Below, piece by piece: positions 56,101 through 64,000 of a stretch of DNA of 64,000 nt. The notes under the pieces were generated by a model. That model saw only the letters and a list, made by a program, of their open reading frames with translations, searched no databases and was not told the origin of the DNA. Both the position numbers and the translations under genes were made by a program. This DNA is from Helichrysum umbraculigerum (lineage: Eukaryota > Streptophyta > Magnoliopsida > Asterales > Asteraceae), in NCBI GenBank assembly GCA_949592205.1, contig CATIUR010000003.1, positions 16,693,001-16,757,000 on the forward strand, given 5' to 3'. Position 1 is the stretch's first letter; each line of letters opens with the position of its first letter.

Positions 56101-56737
56101 ATAAGTCCATATGCAATAAGTGTAAGGGTGTGATATTTGTGTTCACAGATTTGGACTTAAATGAGGATTTGTGTTGCTTTCCCTTTTGACAAGAAACACA
56201 ATGATCATCACATGAATAGACCTTTTCAGGCAAACCTCTAACAAGCTTGTTTTTGACAAGTTTATTAATGGTTTTGAAATTCATATGACACATCCTCTTA
56301 TGCCACAGTTCAGATTCATTCACACTTGCTTTAGAAATAAGACAGTTTAAATCAGGTTGAGGTGTCATATTTACTAAGTCACACTTATATACATTATCTT
56401 GTCTTGGAATTCTCATCAAAATCATGTTTTCTGGTATTTTAAATTCTTTGGACAAGATAAGGCATTCAGTGTCAGTAAAAAGAACTGGGTTCTTTTTATC
56501 TGTGATTTGACTCACACTTAGTAAATTATACCTCAATTGTTCCACAAAATAAACATTATCAAAACTTAGCTTTTCACTCTGAACTGTTCCTTTCCCTGTG
56601 ATCCTTCCTCCTTTTGGATTGCTTCCAAAAGCTACATATCCTCCATCAAAAGATTTAAAGTCCTGCAGCTTTTCTTTGTCTCCAGTCATGTGCCGTGAGC
56701 ATCCACTATCAATGTGCCATAAGCTCTTAGGCTTGCC
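53177..56737 (-). CDS. pol: Copia-2 pol polyprotein, intact
   Basis: About 1187 residues in one frame. Protease core HIDSGCSRHMTG, GAG-pre-integrase (LWHKRMCHMNF), integrase (HMDLFGP, SDNGTEF, PQQNGVAERRNR), acidic Ser-rich linker with a GTSAGTNAGTS repeat, reverse transcriptase (WIEAMQEELLQF, ARLVAQGYSQEEGIDY, YVDD at 54121-54110) and RNase H (YTDSDYGG, STAEAEYVA, KTKHIEIRYHFIRD). It ends GMINLS. The start is set at the first codon after the GTGCAG acceptor-like site; the frame is open two codons further, to 56743, and has no ATG before the protease motif. It lies in the +1 frame relative to gag, whereas Copia-1 pol is -1. All catalytic residues I can check are present, so this copy may supply active enzymes if gag fusion occurs. 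Confidence 0.93.
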   Translation of the reverse strand, partial: GKPKSLWHIDSGCSRHMTGDKEKLQDFKSFDGGYVAFGSNPKGGRITGKGTVQSEKLSFDNVYFVEQLRYNLLSVSQITDKKNPVLFTDTECLILSKEFKIPENMILMRIPRQDNVYKCDLVNMTPQPDLNCLISKASVNESELWHKRMCHMNFKTINKLVKNKLVRGLPEKVYSCDDHCVSCQKGKQHKSSFKSKSVNTNITPLHLLHMDLFGPTSISSMGKKSYCLVIIDDYSRFTWVFFLRTKDETGEILRSFITKMENQLDKRVKIIRSDNGTEFKNHEMDKFCEVKGIKREFSAPRTPQQNGVAERRNRTLIEAARTMLSDAKLPMSFWAEAVSTACYVQNRVLVVKPHNKTPYELLFKRKPLVSFLKSFGCPCTILNTKDHLGKFQSKADEGIFVGYSIQSKSYRVFNQRTRIIEETVHITFNENTVNPEGKGPESLFDIDALNTAFRYTNVDTSAGTSAGTNAGTSDEEGRAKSGISVGKKNDSLEYILFPIWSPDPPEVFDTDQPTTSQDVETGKSDETSFSHVDDSDRPVIEDSTEDSDVSPVQKNTKAGVNVDQTPTKHLDTEQEQLNYLHLMSSTHLSKRIAREVSSSESGQEGNFTNLEESIQETAASKYISHKDHPLENVIGDIESAVKTRNQSQVFEASANEEEVNLDTEAVNTSLFACFLSQTEPKKVTEALRDPSWIEAMQEELLQFKIQEVWTLVDLPKEKRAIGTKWIFKNKKDERGIVIKNKARLVAQGYSQEEGIDYDEVFAPVARIEAIRLFLAYASFKGFIVYQMDVKSAFLYGTIQEEVYVCQPPGFEDSKFPDKVFKLDKALYGLHQAPRAWYDTFSDYLLQNGFKRGAIDKTLFTKRIKNDILLVQVYVDDIIFGSTKDSLCKEFESLMHDKFKMSSMGELTFFLRLQVKQQKEGIFIHQSKYVNDILDRFGYKDAKVASTPVETNKKLHADLEGESVDEHLYRSMIGSLMYLTSSRPDIMFAVCLCARFQANPKLSHLLAVKRIFRYLKGQSKLGLWYPKFNSFDLIAYTDSDYGGANLDRKSTSGGCQFLGERLVSWQCKKQTTVSTSTAEAEYVAAASCCAQVLWIQNQMLDYGFTFLNTPIFIDNSSAISIINNPVKHSKTKHIEIRYHFIRDCNEKRLIQILKVHTDNQFADLFTKAFDVGRFTFLVTSIGMINLS

Positions 56738-56768
56738 CTGCACAAATAGTCAAAAAAAAAAAAAAGAA
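56738..56768 (-). other. Copia-2 gag-pol junction, splice-acceptor-like
   Basis: On the minus strand: after the gag stop, TTC, 14 T, GACTATTTGTGCAG, then the first pol codons. Same layout as Copia-1 at 14136-14158 but different length and frame. Confidence 0.45.
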
Positions 56769-59488
56769 TTAATTTCTCTTGGGAACCCAAACCAATTTGG
56801 CTTTGGGTTTCCCATGTGCATTCACATAATCAACTTTCTTAAAGATTATTGATTGTGAAGCACTGTTGGTATTTGGATCTGTTAATTTATCAAACTTAAT
56901 AGGTGTCCAAATCCAACTAATTTTAGACTTAACAGTGTTCTTTGGCTTAACAGTTTTAACTGTTTTACCAATTGACGATTCAGTGTTAATTTTGTTAACA
57001 CTGTTTTTGAAATCAGTTACCACTGTTTTAGTCTTTGAGCTTTTGGCTAATTTTGGTATTACTGCTGCAGTAGATTTACCTGTAACAGTGTTTAACATGG
57101 TAGCCTTTGAGTTTATCTTCTGAACTCTGGCAGTATGATCAACTTTTGATTGAAAATTATGTTTGTTAATTATATTTGCTTTTGTCCATGACTGTTTTCT
57201 AATCCTTTGAACATTCTCAGGATTATGATAGCAGTCATATTGAAGATGACCCATTTTTCCACATATAAAGCAAGACTTTTCTTTAATCACAGTAACATTA
57301 TTACCCAGTTTTTGTGAAATCATTTGATTCCAATTTCTTTGATTACCTCTGGGTTTTTGATTTTGAAAACTCTGTGAAGAAGAAGCACTTGCTTTACATT
57401 TACAATTCACACACTTATTCACAACAGATTCAACAACAGGTTTAGTAACTGAGTTAACTGTATTACTAACATATCCTAACCCATGTTTAGATTTGTTAGT
57501 ATTCAAGCTCACCTTCTCTAAGTCCAATTTAACATTCTCCTTAAACATTTTCTTACCCTCTTCTAGCTTATCAGTTTTAAGATTAACAACTAGATCAGTA
57601 ATTACTCTCTTCACATCCTCACATGTTGACTCAGACTTAGATGATTCAGATTTTACACTCTTCTCACTATCAGATGTCCTATCACTCTGATCATCTTCTT
57701 CAGTCCAGTCACTAACTTCACCTTCTACAAACAGATCATCATCAGATAAACTTTTAATTGGATCAGCCTTTTTAACCTCATCTACCATTTCTCTTTTAAG
57801 TGAATTGATATCAATTTCACTTTTGGGAGGAAAGTAGGTGTGATTATAAGGTGGAGGTACATTATTGTATCCTAATCCACTCTTAAGTTTATCATGAATC
57901 TGTGAATTAATAAGTTTATTTACACTCTTTGAAGCATGTTCTAATTTACTTACATCAAGCCTTATACTATCTCTTTCACATGTGACCTCAGTAAGTTTCT
58001 TAGATAACAAATCAACTTTATCTTTAAAAGAGTCTCTCTCCCACCTAGCATATTCAATGTCATACTTAAACTGTGTTGCATTGACTTCATATGCCTTTAT
58101 TTGATTTTCCAGATTTTCAATGACTGCTATGGTGTGTTTACTTTTGATTTCCCATTGTTTTAGTTCCTCACACACTTTTATATTATGATCTCTGTAGTGT
58201 TTAACAGTTTGTTTACAAACAGCAGAACATAATTTATTTGTACCTCAGTAGGAACTTCTGACTTTTTGTCAGATTCTGCAATGGCCATGAGACATTGATT
58301 CTTCACAACATGCTCTTCTTGATCACTCCAATCCCATCCACAGCCATCCATAGACACCAAAGCATTTGCTGAAGCCCCCTGAATTGGAATGTTTCTTGTC
58401 TGTGTTCCAGTGCTTCCAGATCTCTGACCATTACCATTCTGCTCTTGCCTAGGGTTTCTGCATTCTCTGGCAAAGTGTCCCATCTTGTGACAGTTGAAAC
58501 ACTCAATCTTGCTCTTATCAAACCAATTTGCATCATTCCTCTTGTATGCAAAGTTATTTCTACCAGTCCTCTGCATGAACCTTTTTGCTCTCTGAGTAAT
58601 CAATGCAATTTGCCACTTGATGTCCATCTCCTCTAGATCATCACCATCAAATTGTTCCAGATCTTCATTAGTAAGTGAAGAATTCACATTACTTGCAAAG
58701 AAAGATTCCAATATTTGATCATTAGAATTATTTGATGATGATCCTGCTCCTCCTGAAACATGAGTAGAACCCATTTGACTTGATTCTGCTTTTGTTCCAG
58801 CCATAGACATAAAAGCAGCATTATGACTGTATCCAGTTGCTTGCTTCTTACTTTCCACCTCAGACTCAAAGTTCCTCAGATCATTGTATATATCTTCTAG
58901 TTCCTTAACTTCAATGTCTGAACTCTGCCTCAATCCAACAGTATAGATTGTCCAGTCATCACCTAATGATCTCAAGAACTTTCTGTTAAGATCTTCTTTG
59001 TCAATCTTAACCTTGTGATTTTCCAATTCTCCAACTAATTTAGTAAACCTATCAAAGGTTTGAGTTAGAGTTTCAGATTTCACATGGCTAAAATTTTCAA
59101 ATTGTTGTTTTAATAGAGATCTTTTATTCTTTTTGGTGTTATCATTACCACCAAACCTCTTCTCAATTGCCTCCATTAATAACTTGGGATCTTCACAATT
59201 ATCAAATCTGCTCTGATGCTCATTCGGAATGGATAGCAACAGAGTACTAAGTGCTTTGTACTCAGTAGATCTGATTTTCCTCTCTGCTTCAGATGTTGGT
59301 GGTGCTCTTGGTTGCTTTACTCCATCTCCATCAAGCGTTACTGGTATACCATTAACAACAACTTCCCACATCTGATAATCCGTGAGAAGCATATATTGCC
59401 TGATTCTGACCTTCCATAGGTCAAACTCATCAGGTTTAAGCATTGGTATCTTCGTTGCTTGAATTCCTTCATTGCCTTCAGACGCCAT
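56769..59488 (-). pseudogene. gag: Copia-2 gag with one frameshift
   Basis: The first part, 59488-58178 (ATG start MASEGNEGIQ), holds the UBN2-type domain (KPDEFDLWKVRIRQYM, FGGNDNTKKNKRSLLKQQFE) and the zinc knuckle CFNCHKMGHFAREC. Against Copia-1, one base is missing near 58230-58240, so this frame ends early. The second part (frame of 58175-56769) continues with the coiled-coil-like region, VPPPY (57857-57846), an acidic Ser-rich segment, the second knuckle CFICGKMGHLQYDC and the ending WVPKRN. Apart from the single shift the protein matches the Copia-1 gag domain by domain. ATG 59488 is used because the longer frame starts with TTG. Confidence 0.88.
56781..56813 (-). promoter_or_regulatory. 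Conserved hairpin at the end of gag (Copia-2)
   Basis: Identical to the Copia-1 hairpin at 14091-14123, including the flanking bases, and placed the same distance before the gag stop. Confidence 0.6.
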
Positions 59489-59570
59489 TGAAATCAAAAC
59501 TTAATATCTGAACTAAACTCAAATACTGATACTAATAATCCCAGATCTTCCTGTCTTCAAAGCTTCACAA

Positions 59571-59582
59571 GCTCTGATACCA
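59571..59582 (-). other. Copia-2 primer binding site (initiator Met-tRNA)
   Basis: TGGTATCAGAGC on the minus strand, three bases inside the 5' LTR end. Confidence 0.9.
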
Positions 59583-59585
59583 CTT

Positions 59586-60274
59586 TGTTAGTCCCTGTTT
59601 AACTTAATAAACAATCTTACTTAATAAGCCTTGAATATATTATTGAGAAGTTGCGGAATCACACTCAATAATATTAAGAAGATCAATAAATATTAATTAA
59701 TTTAATGAACACACAATATACCGAAAGCTTCAATCTTATTAATGATATAAGACGAATACACTTGATGTATTAGGGTTACAGAAAACCTTGAAGCTGCGAA
59801 AAAATCATTAACCAATCTAGGTCTAAAGGATCTCTATTTATAACATATAGAGTCCTATACAATCTCCTACAAATATGGAATAAAATAACTTCCATAACCG
59901 ACTCATACTTATCACAAAATCATAAACAGTTTTAACTACCATTCTGATGTAAACAGTTGTAACTGTTACACATTCAGTGGTAACTGCTTCAATTGTAATA
60001 TGCGACCAAGTACAAATACATAATCAGTGTTAACTGTTTCATATATAACTAACAGTTACTAATACATAAGCAGTTTTAACTACTTACAAACACATAACTA
60101 TCAGTTGTAATCTATCTTCAAACAGTTGTGACACTTGTCTTCTCTTCAGTTTTCTTCTATCAGTTGTAACTTCGTAAAGACAGTTTTAACCTTTAAAGCA
60201 AACAGTTTTAATCACTTGTACTCTGTCTTCTCATCAGAACTTCAACTCAGACCTGAAACAGTTTTGACCCAACA
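59586..60274 (-). repeat. Copia-2 5' LTR
   Basis: 689 bp. About twelve CAGTNNTAAC-type words between 59926 and 60270. TATA box at 59842-59835 (TATAAATA on the minus strand). Confidence 0.95.
59835..59842 (-). promoter_or_regulatory. Copia-2 LTR TATA box
   Basis: TATAAATAGAGATCC on the minus strand, same context as the Copia-1 TATA box. The motif array lies upstream of it. Confidence 0.7.
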
Positions 60275-60330
60275 ATCTCCTAAAGGTTTATTTTATCTAA
60301 GGCGACTTCAGAATCGTAACGCTCTACGAT

Positions 60331-60347
60331 CCCCGGCGACGGCGCCA
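60331..60347 (-). other. Element C primer binding site
   Basis: TGGCGCCGTCGCCGGGG on the minus strand, six bases from the 5' LTR. It is the Athila/Tat tRNA-Asp-type site; two bases differ from that of D. Confidence 0.85.
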
Positions 60348-62213
60348 AAAACTTGACGCGCCCCGAAACGTCGGCTCAAGAAGCCCTCCTGCCTTTTAGG
60401 GGAAGGAGGACCGTCCATGTCGTCGGAGGACCAGAGACCGGACAGATCAGGGCGGCGGCGGTGGTTAAGTTTTAAATTTATAAAGAGCTGGGGCTCAACT
60501 TATAAATACTACCTACTACACAGGGTGAGTAAGCAGTAAGTATAACTAGAGGTCGTTCTTAAATCGGAGCAAATTGAAATGAAGCGATACCAAAGATAGA
60601 GTTCGCTTTTAGGATGGGGTTTGTGCAAGTAGGTAGGTTTTGGGGTTTTAGTTTTCTAATTAATTAATTAACTAAATGCAGAAAAATAAAGATAGAGAAG
60701 AATCGGTAGCTAGGTAGACAAATAGAGAATTGCGGCAATTGAAACTTCGATAATCAGTTGTCGGGATGATGCTTATTATAAAGATAATTGGGGACATTTT
60801 TAGTTAATAGACAAGTGCATTATGGGTGTAAACACTAGGACCCTACTAATTCTAGTTATTTACCAGAATTAGTATGTCACGAGACCTAGGCTATCATGAT
60901 TCTGATCAGAACAGGCTGCTCAACCCCCCACACTGTCTTTGTGGACAAGTGACCCTTGAAGGGTGCAGGAATAAGGTAACAGACTGCCATACCGGTAATT
61001 CTGATCGTTCTTAACACCTAAATGTAAATGCCATTTCCTAAATATGCTCAGATTATTATTTTGTTATTCTAAACTATCAGTTTTGTAGAGTCTAGGGGTT
61101 TTAAGAATCCTGAACCACTGCTGGGCTTGACTTTCATCTCTTGACTCATTCCTTACGTTTGATTAGTTCAATTACTTCTGTCATGATCTAGACTCTCCTT
61201 TGTAATCAGTTATTCAGCCCTAGGAACACCAGCGGTGTACAATGCATACTCATTCCACAGCGTACCACCCTAGGCACCGTTCACGATGTACTACACTTAA
61301 ACAGTTCCACAGATCCTCGTAACCAGGGATATGTTTGCGGTGTACTAAGATATTTCCACAGCTTTTATCCCTAGGTACAGGTACGGTGTACTATGTTGAA
61401 GTGTTTCCACAGCTTCAGTTCCAGGGGTAGACAGACGGTGTACTGTAACATTTCCACAGCTATATTGGTTCCTAGGCCATATTCTAGGGTCTCTAGGTAA
61501 TCCACAGTGTTGGCACAGACGGCTTTTTCCGGAGCTTCCACGTTGTACTCCACCAGTGGTGTTTCCAAAGCTATACCCAGTACTTCAGCCGAATTATAGT
61601 GATAGACACGGCTTCGTACTATAACACAGATAACTACCTACTGTACCTAGAGGTGATCAAGTTCTAAGCCTAAAGTAGCAGTCAGTCGAAGGACTGGAAA
61701 GGGTGATCCATAACTAAATCTAGATGCATGATAAGTTTTAGACATAACAAATATAACAATTCCCAATTATATGGTTTTAAAGATTAATTCAACATCATCC
61801 CTATGTCTAATCATCTACATTTCAATAACCGCAATAGCACACTACTCAATAAGCATGGCAATAACAATAGCATACATCATACAATTAGGCATAAATAATT
61901 CGGACATAGTATAAGTATGAAAAAGATAGATATCACCAGTAAATTGATCAGCGTAACGGCTGAAAAGAAAGGCAGAGTCTTGCACCAAGAATACTCTTAT
62001 TACACCGTGATTACAATACCAGCTTTCCTTCTCTCTCTACTGCTAACCAACTAACTATCTATCTCTCTAGAGAGAGAAAACTCTAGAGAGAGGAACTATC
62101 TAACTAAACTAACCTAGAGAGAGAGTAAACTTATAAAAATGTAAAAACGAAGAATAAAGTGTGTGTGAAGTGATGAGAGATGTCTTCCTCTCTTGAAATG
62201 ATGAAATGAGGCT

Positions 62214-62223
62214 TATATATATA
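62214..62223 (-). promoter_or_regulatory. Element C LTR TATA box
   Basis: TATATATATA on the minus strand, about 100 bp downstream (element sense) of the CCGTATACGG array. Confidence 0.55.
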
Positions 62224-62323
62224 GAAATCGCACAGCCGTATCCGTAAACCGTATCCTAACCATGAAACGCACAACCGTATTGCAAAGGCGAATAAAAATC
62301 ATATTTTTATCACCCAAACGCAC

Positions 62324-62533
62324 GATACGGCTGAGCTAGGGTGAATACGGCTGAACTGGGCCGTATACGGCTGTGCATAGGGTGAATACGGCTGAGCTGG
62401 CCCATATACGGCTGAGCACAGGCCGTATACGGTCTGAACAGGCCGTATACGGTCTGCACAGGCCGTATACGGTCTGTGTCCAGCTGTATACGGTCTGGCT
62501 CAGCCGTATACGGCTGTGTTCAGCCGTATCCTG
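62324..62533. repeat. CCGTATACGG array, 20-21 bp period (C 5' LTR)
   Basis: About eleven full or partial units. Clear ones start at 62361, 62423, 62443, 62463, 62484 (CTGTATACGG) and 62504. The extra units relative to the 3' LTR are GGCCGTATACGGTCTG-type 20-mers. Confidence 0.92.
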
Positions 62534-63362
62534 GCCCTTCGGTTCTTCGTTTCTTCGTTCGGGCGTATCTTCTTCGTCGTTTGTCCGTTTTGAACGATCT
62601 TTATGTCCACGCGTTCATATTTTCATAATGAAGAAAATGACATAAGTTAGAGGTCCTATCTCGAAGTGTAGCTTAAGATGTGCTAAAATGAGTGAACGGA
62701 GGTACGGTGAAGCAGGTTTGCCCTGTTTCTTACGTTTTTCATGCCATTTTTAGTGATTTTACAAACATCGACTCCGTTTTGACTTAGTTAACAAAACTTT
62801 ATAAATAATGTCCTTTTAAGTGTGTTTTTGTTAACTTTGTGCCTAAAATGCGGAAGATAACATACGTAAAAACATGACTTTTTACGTGTTATCAACAAAC
62901 TATGTGATGGAGGACTTTAAATTGATTAGATGAAATTAACTCATGTAGCATATAGCGATGTTTTGATACTTGTGTTCACATGTAAAACAAAACGAGCATG
63001 TATCTCACCCCTAGGTAAAAGCATTTAAAAATGGGCTATGAGACTCACCTGAGTCTGGAGAGTTTAAATTAATAAACTTGGTTTGATTAGCCAAGTAATG
63101 ATGTCCGAAGACTTGTAACCTGAGGGTGTCCACGACACGCGATGGTTATAAATATATGTAGATGTCTCAACAGCCCATCTATGCTAGTTGCTCATTCAAC
63201 TAGTAATGTCCAAATGATTTGGTTTGATTGATTAGATTTGAGTTTTGAAAATATGTACGGCCCGTTGGTGACGGTTTGTAATAATAATCCAAGTATTATT
63301 ATTATGTATTTCGTTATTTTGTATACTCATAAAAGTATATTGGTACGCTAGATGTATGTGTG

Positions 63363-63366
63363 TATA

Positions 63367-63417
<51 letters not shown>
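63363..63417. repeat. (TA)n microsatellite
   Basis: A near-uninterrupted TA/TG-TA run of about 55 bp. Confidence 0.95.
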
Positions 63418-63420
<3 letters not shown>

Positions 63421-63690
63421 AAGGTATATATATATGTTTTCGAATTCGTATAAGTCCGAACTTGTGTCCTCCGAAACTAAGAGTTTAAAGTGTTTTTCCG
63501 AAGTTGTTCCTTTATCCGAAAGTGTTGGTCCGAAACTGTTCGAGTCCGAATTTAGCGAGTCCGAAGTTATAAAATCCGAACTAAGAGTCCAAAACACTGT
63601 TCATCCGAAAGTCAACTTTCGGAGTTGACTTTCGGAGTCAAAAATCCGAATTTGACCAAAAAATCCGAACTTAGCTTCAAAATCCGACAG
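63415..63690. repeat. TCCGAA motif array in LTR F
   Basis: About fifteen copies of (A/G)TCCGAA or TTTCGGA within 275 bp, including the inverted pair AAAGTCAACTTTCGGAGTTG. Spacing is irregular. Confidence 0.85.
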
Positions 63691-64000
63691 TCAACAAAAG
63701 TCAAAGTTTGGAGTGAATCTAAGTTCGAATTTGTGTTTTTTTATTTAAAATAGCAAACTTTATCGTATCATTCTGAAAATTTTACACGATGTTCCCACAT
63801 GTGTTATGTACTTCCTGTAATTTTTTCATAACTTTTGGAGGTTGTTTGATATTTTTTAAAAATTCGTAAAGCTACCAGTTAATGTTTAATCCGAATTTCA
63901 AGTTGTGTTCATATATTGGATTTTCTGGAAAAATAGTTGTATTTCTAGGGAAAGTGTTCAACACAAAATTTGTAGATAACGAAAGTACGAAGATTTTGGC

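Larger units (their letters stand above)
48368..60274 (-). mobile_element. Copia-2: full-length Sirevirus-like Ty1/copia retrotransposon with the same extra 3' gene
   Basis: 11,907 bp on the minus strand inside element C; 689-bp LTRs (59586-60274 is 5', 48368-49056 is 3'), TSD ATCTC at 48363-48367 and 60275-60279. Order on the minus strand: LTR, Met-tRNA primer site, gag (one frameshift), pol (intact, 1188 codons), spacer with poly(A), extra ORF (one frameshift), polypurine tract, LTR. About four LTR-LTR differences by eye, so recent. The protein sequences are clearly diverged from Copia-1, making it a distinct family of the same lineage. Confidence 0.95.
27433..62894 (-). mobile_element. Element 'C': Athila/Tat-like Ty3/gypsy derivative without gag-pol, carrying two nested elements
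   Basis: Minus-strand element with LTRs 60354-62894 (5') and 27433-29934 (3'), TSD ACAAA at 27428-27432 and 62895-62899, primer site TGGCGCCGTCGCCGGGG, and a GCTTGAGGACAAGC hairpin plus TAAGTGTGGGAT at the polypurine end, all typical of Athila/Tat. After removing D (34623-45604) and Copia-2 (48368-60274) the internal region is about 7.5 kb. It has no protease, RT, RNase H or integrase, only broken ORFs near the 5' side and one 625-residue ORF near the 3' LTR. It is therefore non-autonomous. Confidence 0.9.
60354..62894 (-). repeat. Element C 5' LTR, 2541 bp
   Basis: Homologous to 27433-29934 over its full length. It has two more CCGTATACGG units than the 3' LTR. Followed by TSD ACAAA (62895-62899). 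ORFs at 61371-61568 and 62373-62645 are LTR sequence. Confidence 0.93.
62895..64000 (-). mobile_element. Gypsy LTR 'F', right part, continuing past the window
   Basis: Resumes after element C. 62980-63060 on the minus strand (CAGGTGAGTCTCATAGCCC, then GGGGTGAGATACATGCTC) is homologous to solo LTR B at 8865-8940. It contains a (TA)n run (63363-63417) and a TCCGAA array (63415-63690). No gene is supported; the frames at 63232-63628 come from these repeats. Confidence 0.75.

Noticed and set aside
62324..62533. CRISPR-like array
   Set aside because: Plant LTR sequence; repeats of 10 bp with 10-11 bp spacers that are themselves similar, and no cas genes.

Overview
This window is plant nuclear DNA, almost certainly from a eudicot and, by inference, a daisy-family (Asteraceae) genome. 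The grounds are Sirevirus-type Ty1/copia elements with a large extra 3' gene of a type I recall from Asteraceae genomes, Tekay-like and Athila/Tat-like Ty3/gypsy LTRs, PIF/Harbinger and foldback MITEs, and a nuclear copy of chloroplast ycf2. Only one ordinary cellular gene is visible: a six-exon short-chain dehydrogenase (HSD/steroleosin type, 294 residues) on the minus strand at 2321-4163, apparently intact. Most of the remainder is nested transposable elements. The nesting is resolved here from perfect 5-bp target-site duplications (TSDs).

Layout. 1-7047: host DNA with the dehydrogenase gene, two foldback MITEs (370-661, 5393-5689), two Helitron-like 3' ends and microsatellites. 7048-24148: solo LTR 'A' (TSD ATTTC), split by solo LTR 'B' (7485-10592, TSD TCATG) and by a complete Sirevirus-like copia element 'Copia-1' (10873-22752, TSD CATAA, two 555-bp LTRs that look identical). 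24149-26794: host DNA with a 784-bp Harbinger-like element, a 314-bp Tourist-like MITE and a degraded ycf2 insertion. 26795 to the window end: minus-strand B-related gypsy LTR 'F', interrupted by element 'C' (27433-62894, minus strand, Athila/Tat-like, TSD ACAAA, LTRs about 2.5 kb, no gag-pol). C in turn carries 'D' (34623-45604, plus strand, TSD ACCAC, LTRs about 3 kb, non-autonomous) and a second Sirevirus-like element 'Copia-2' (48368-60274, minus strand, TSD ATCTC, 689-bp LTRs).

How the parts work together. Copia-1 and Copia-2 share one plan: LTR, Met-tRNA primer site, gag with two zinc knuckles, a junction with a splice-acceptor look, pol (protease, integrase, reverse transcriptase, RNase H), a spacer with a long poly(A) tract, then a third gene of about 1,100-1,260 codons in the place where other Sireviruses carry an env-like gene. 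That third protein is the best candidate for an undescribed component: its N- and C-terminal domains are conserved between two otherwise diverged elements. Its middle is acidic, lysine-rich and coiled-coil. C and D are related gypsy derivatives without polymerase that keep LTRs, primer site, polypurine tract and a few ORFs, so they would need enzymes from another element.

The strongest unexplained signals are: (1) a 40-nt stretch at the end of gag, identical in both copia elements and able to fold into a long hairpin just before the gag stop; (2) family-specific short motif arrays in every LTR family here, including a CCGTATACGG palindrome at 20-21 bp period about 100 bp upstream of the TATA box in two gypsy families, and CACTG/GTTA motifs that spread even into the coding regions of the copia elements; (3) the extra copia gene with its poly(A)-containing leader. 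Alignments and repeat counts were made by eye.
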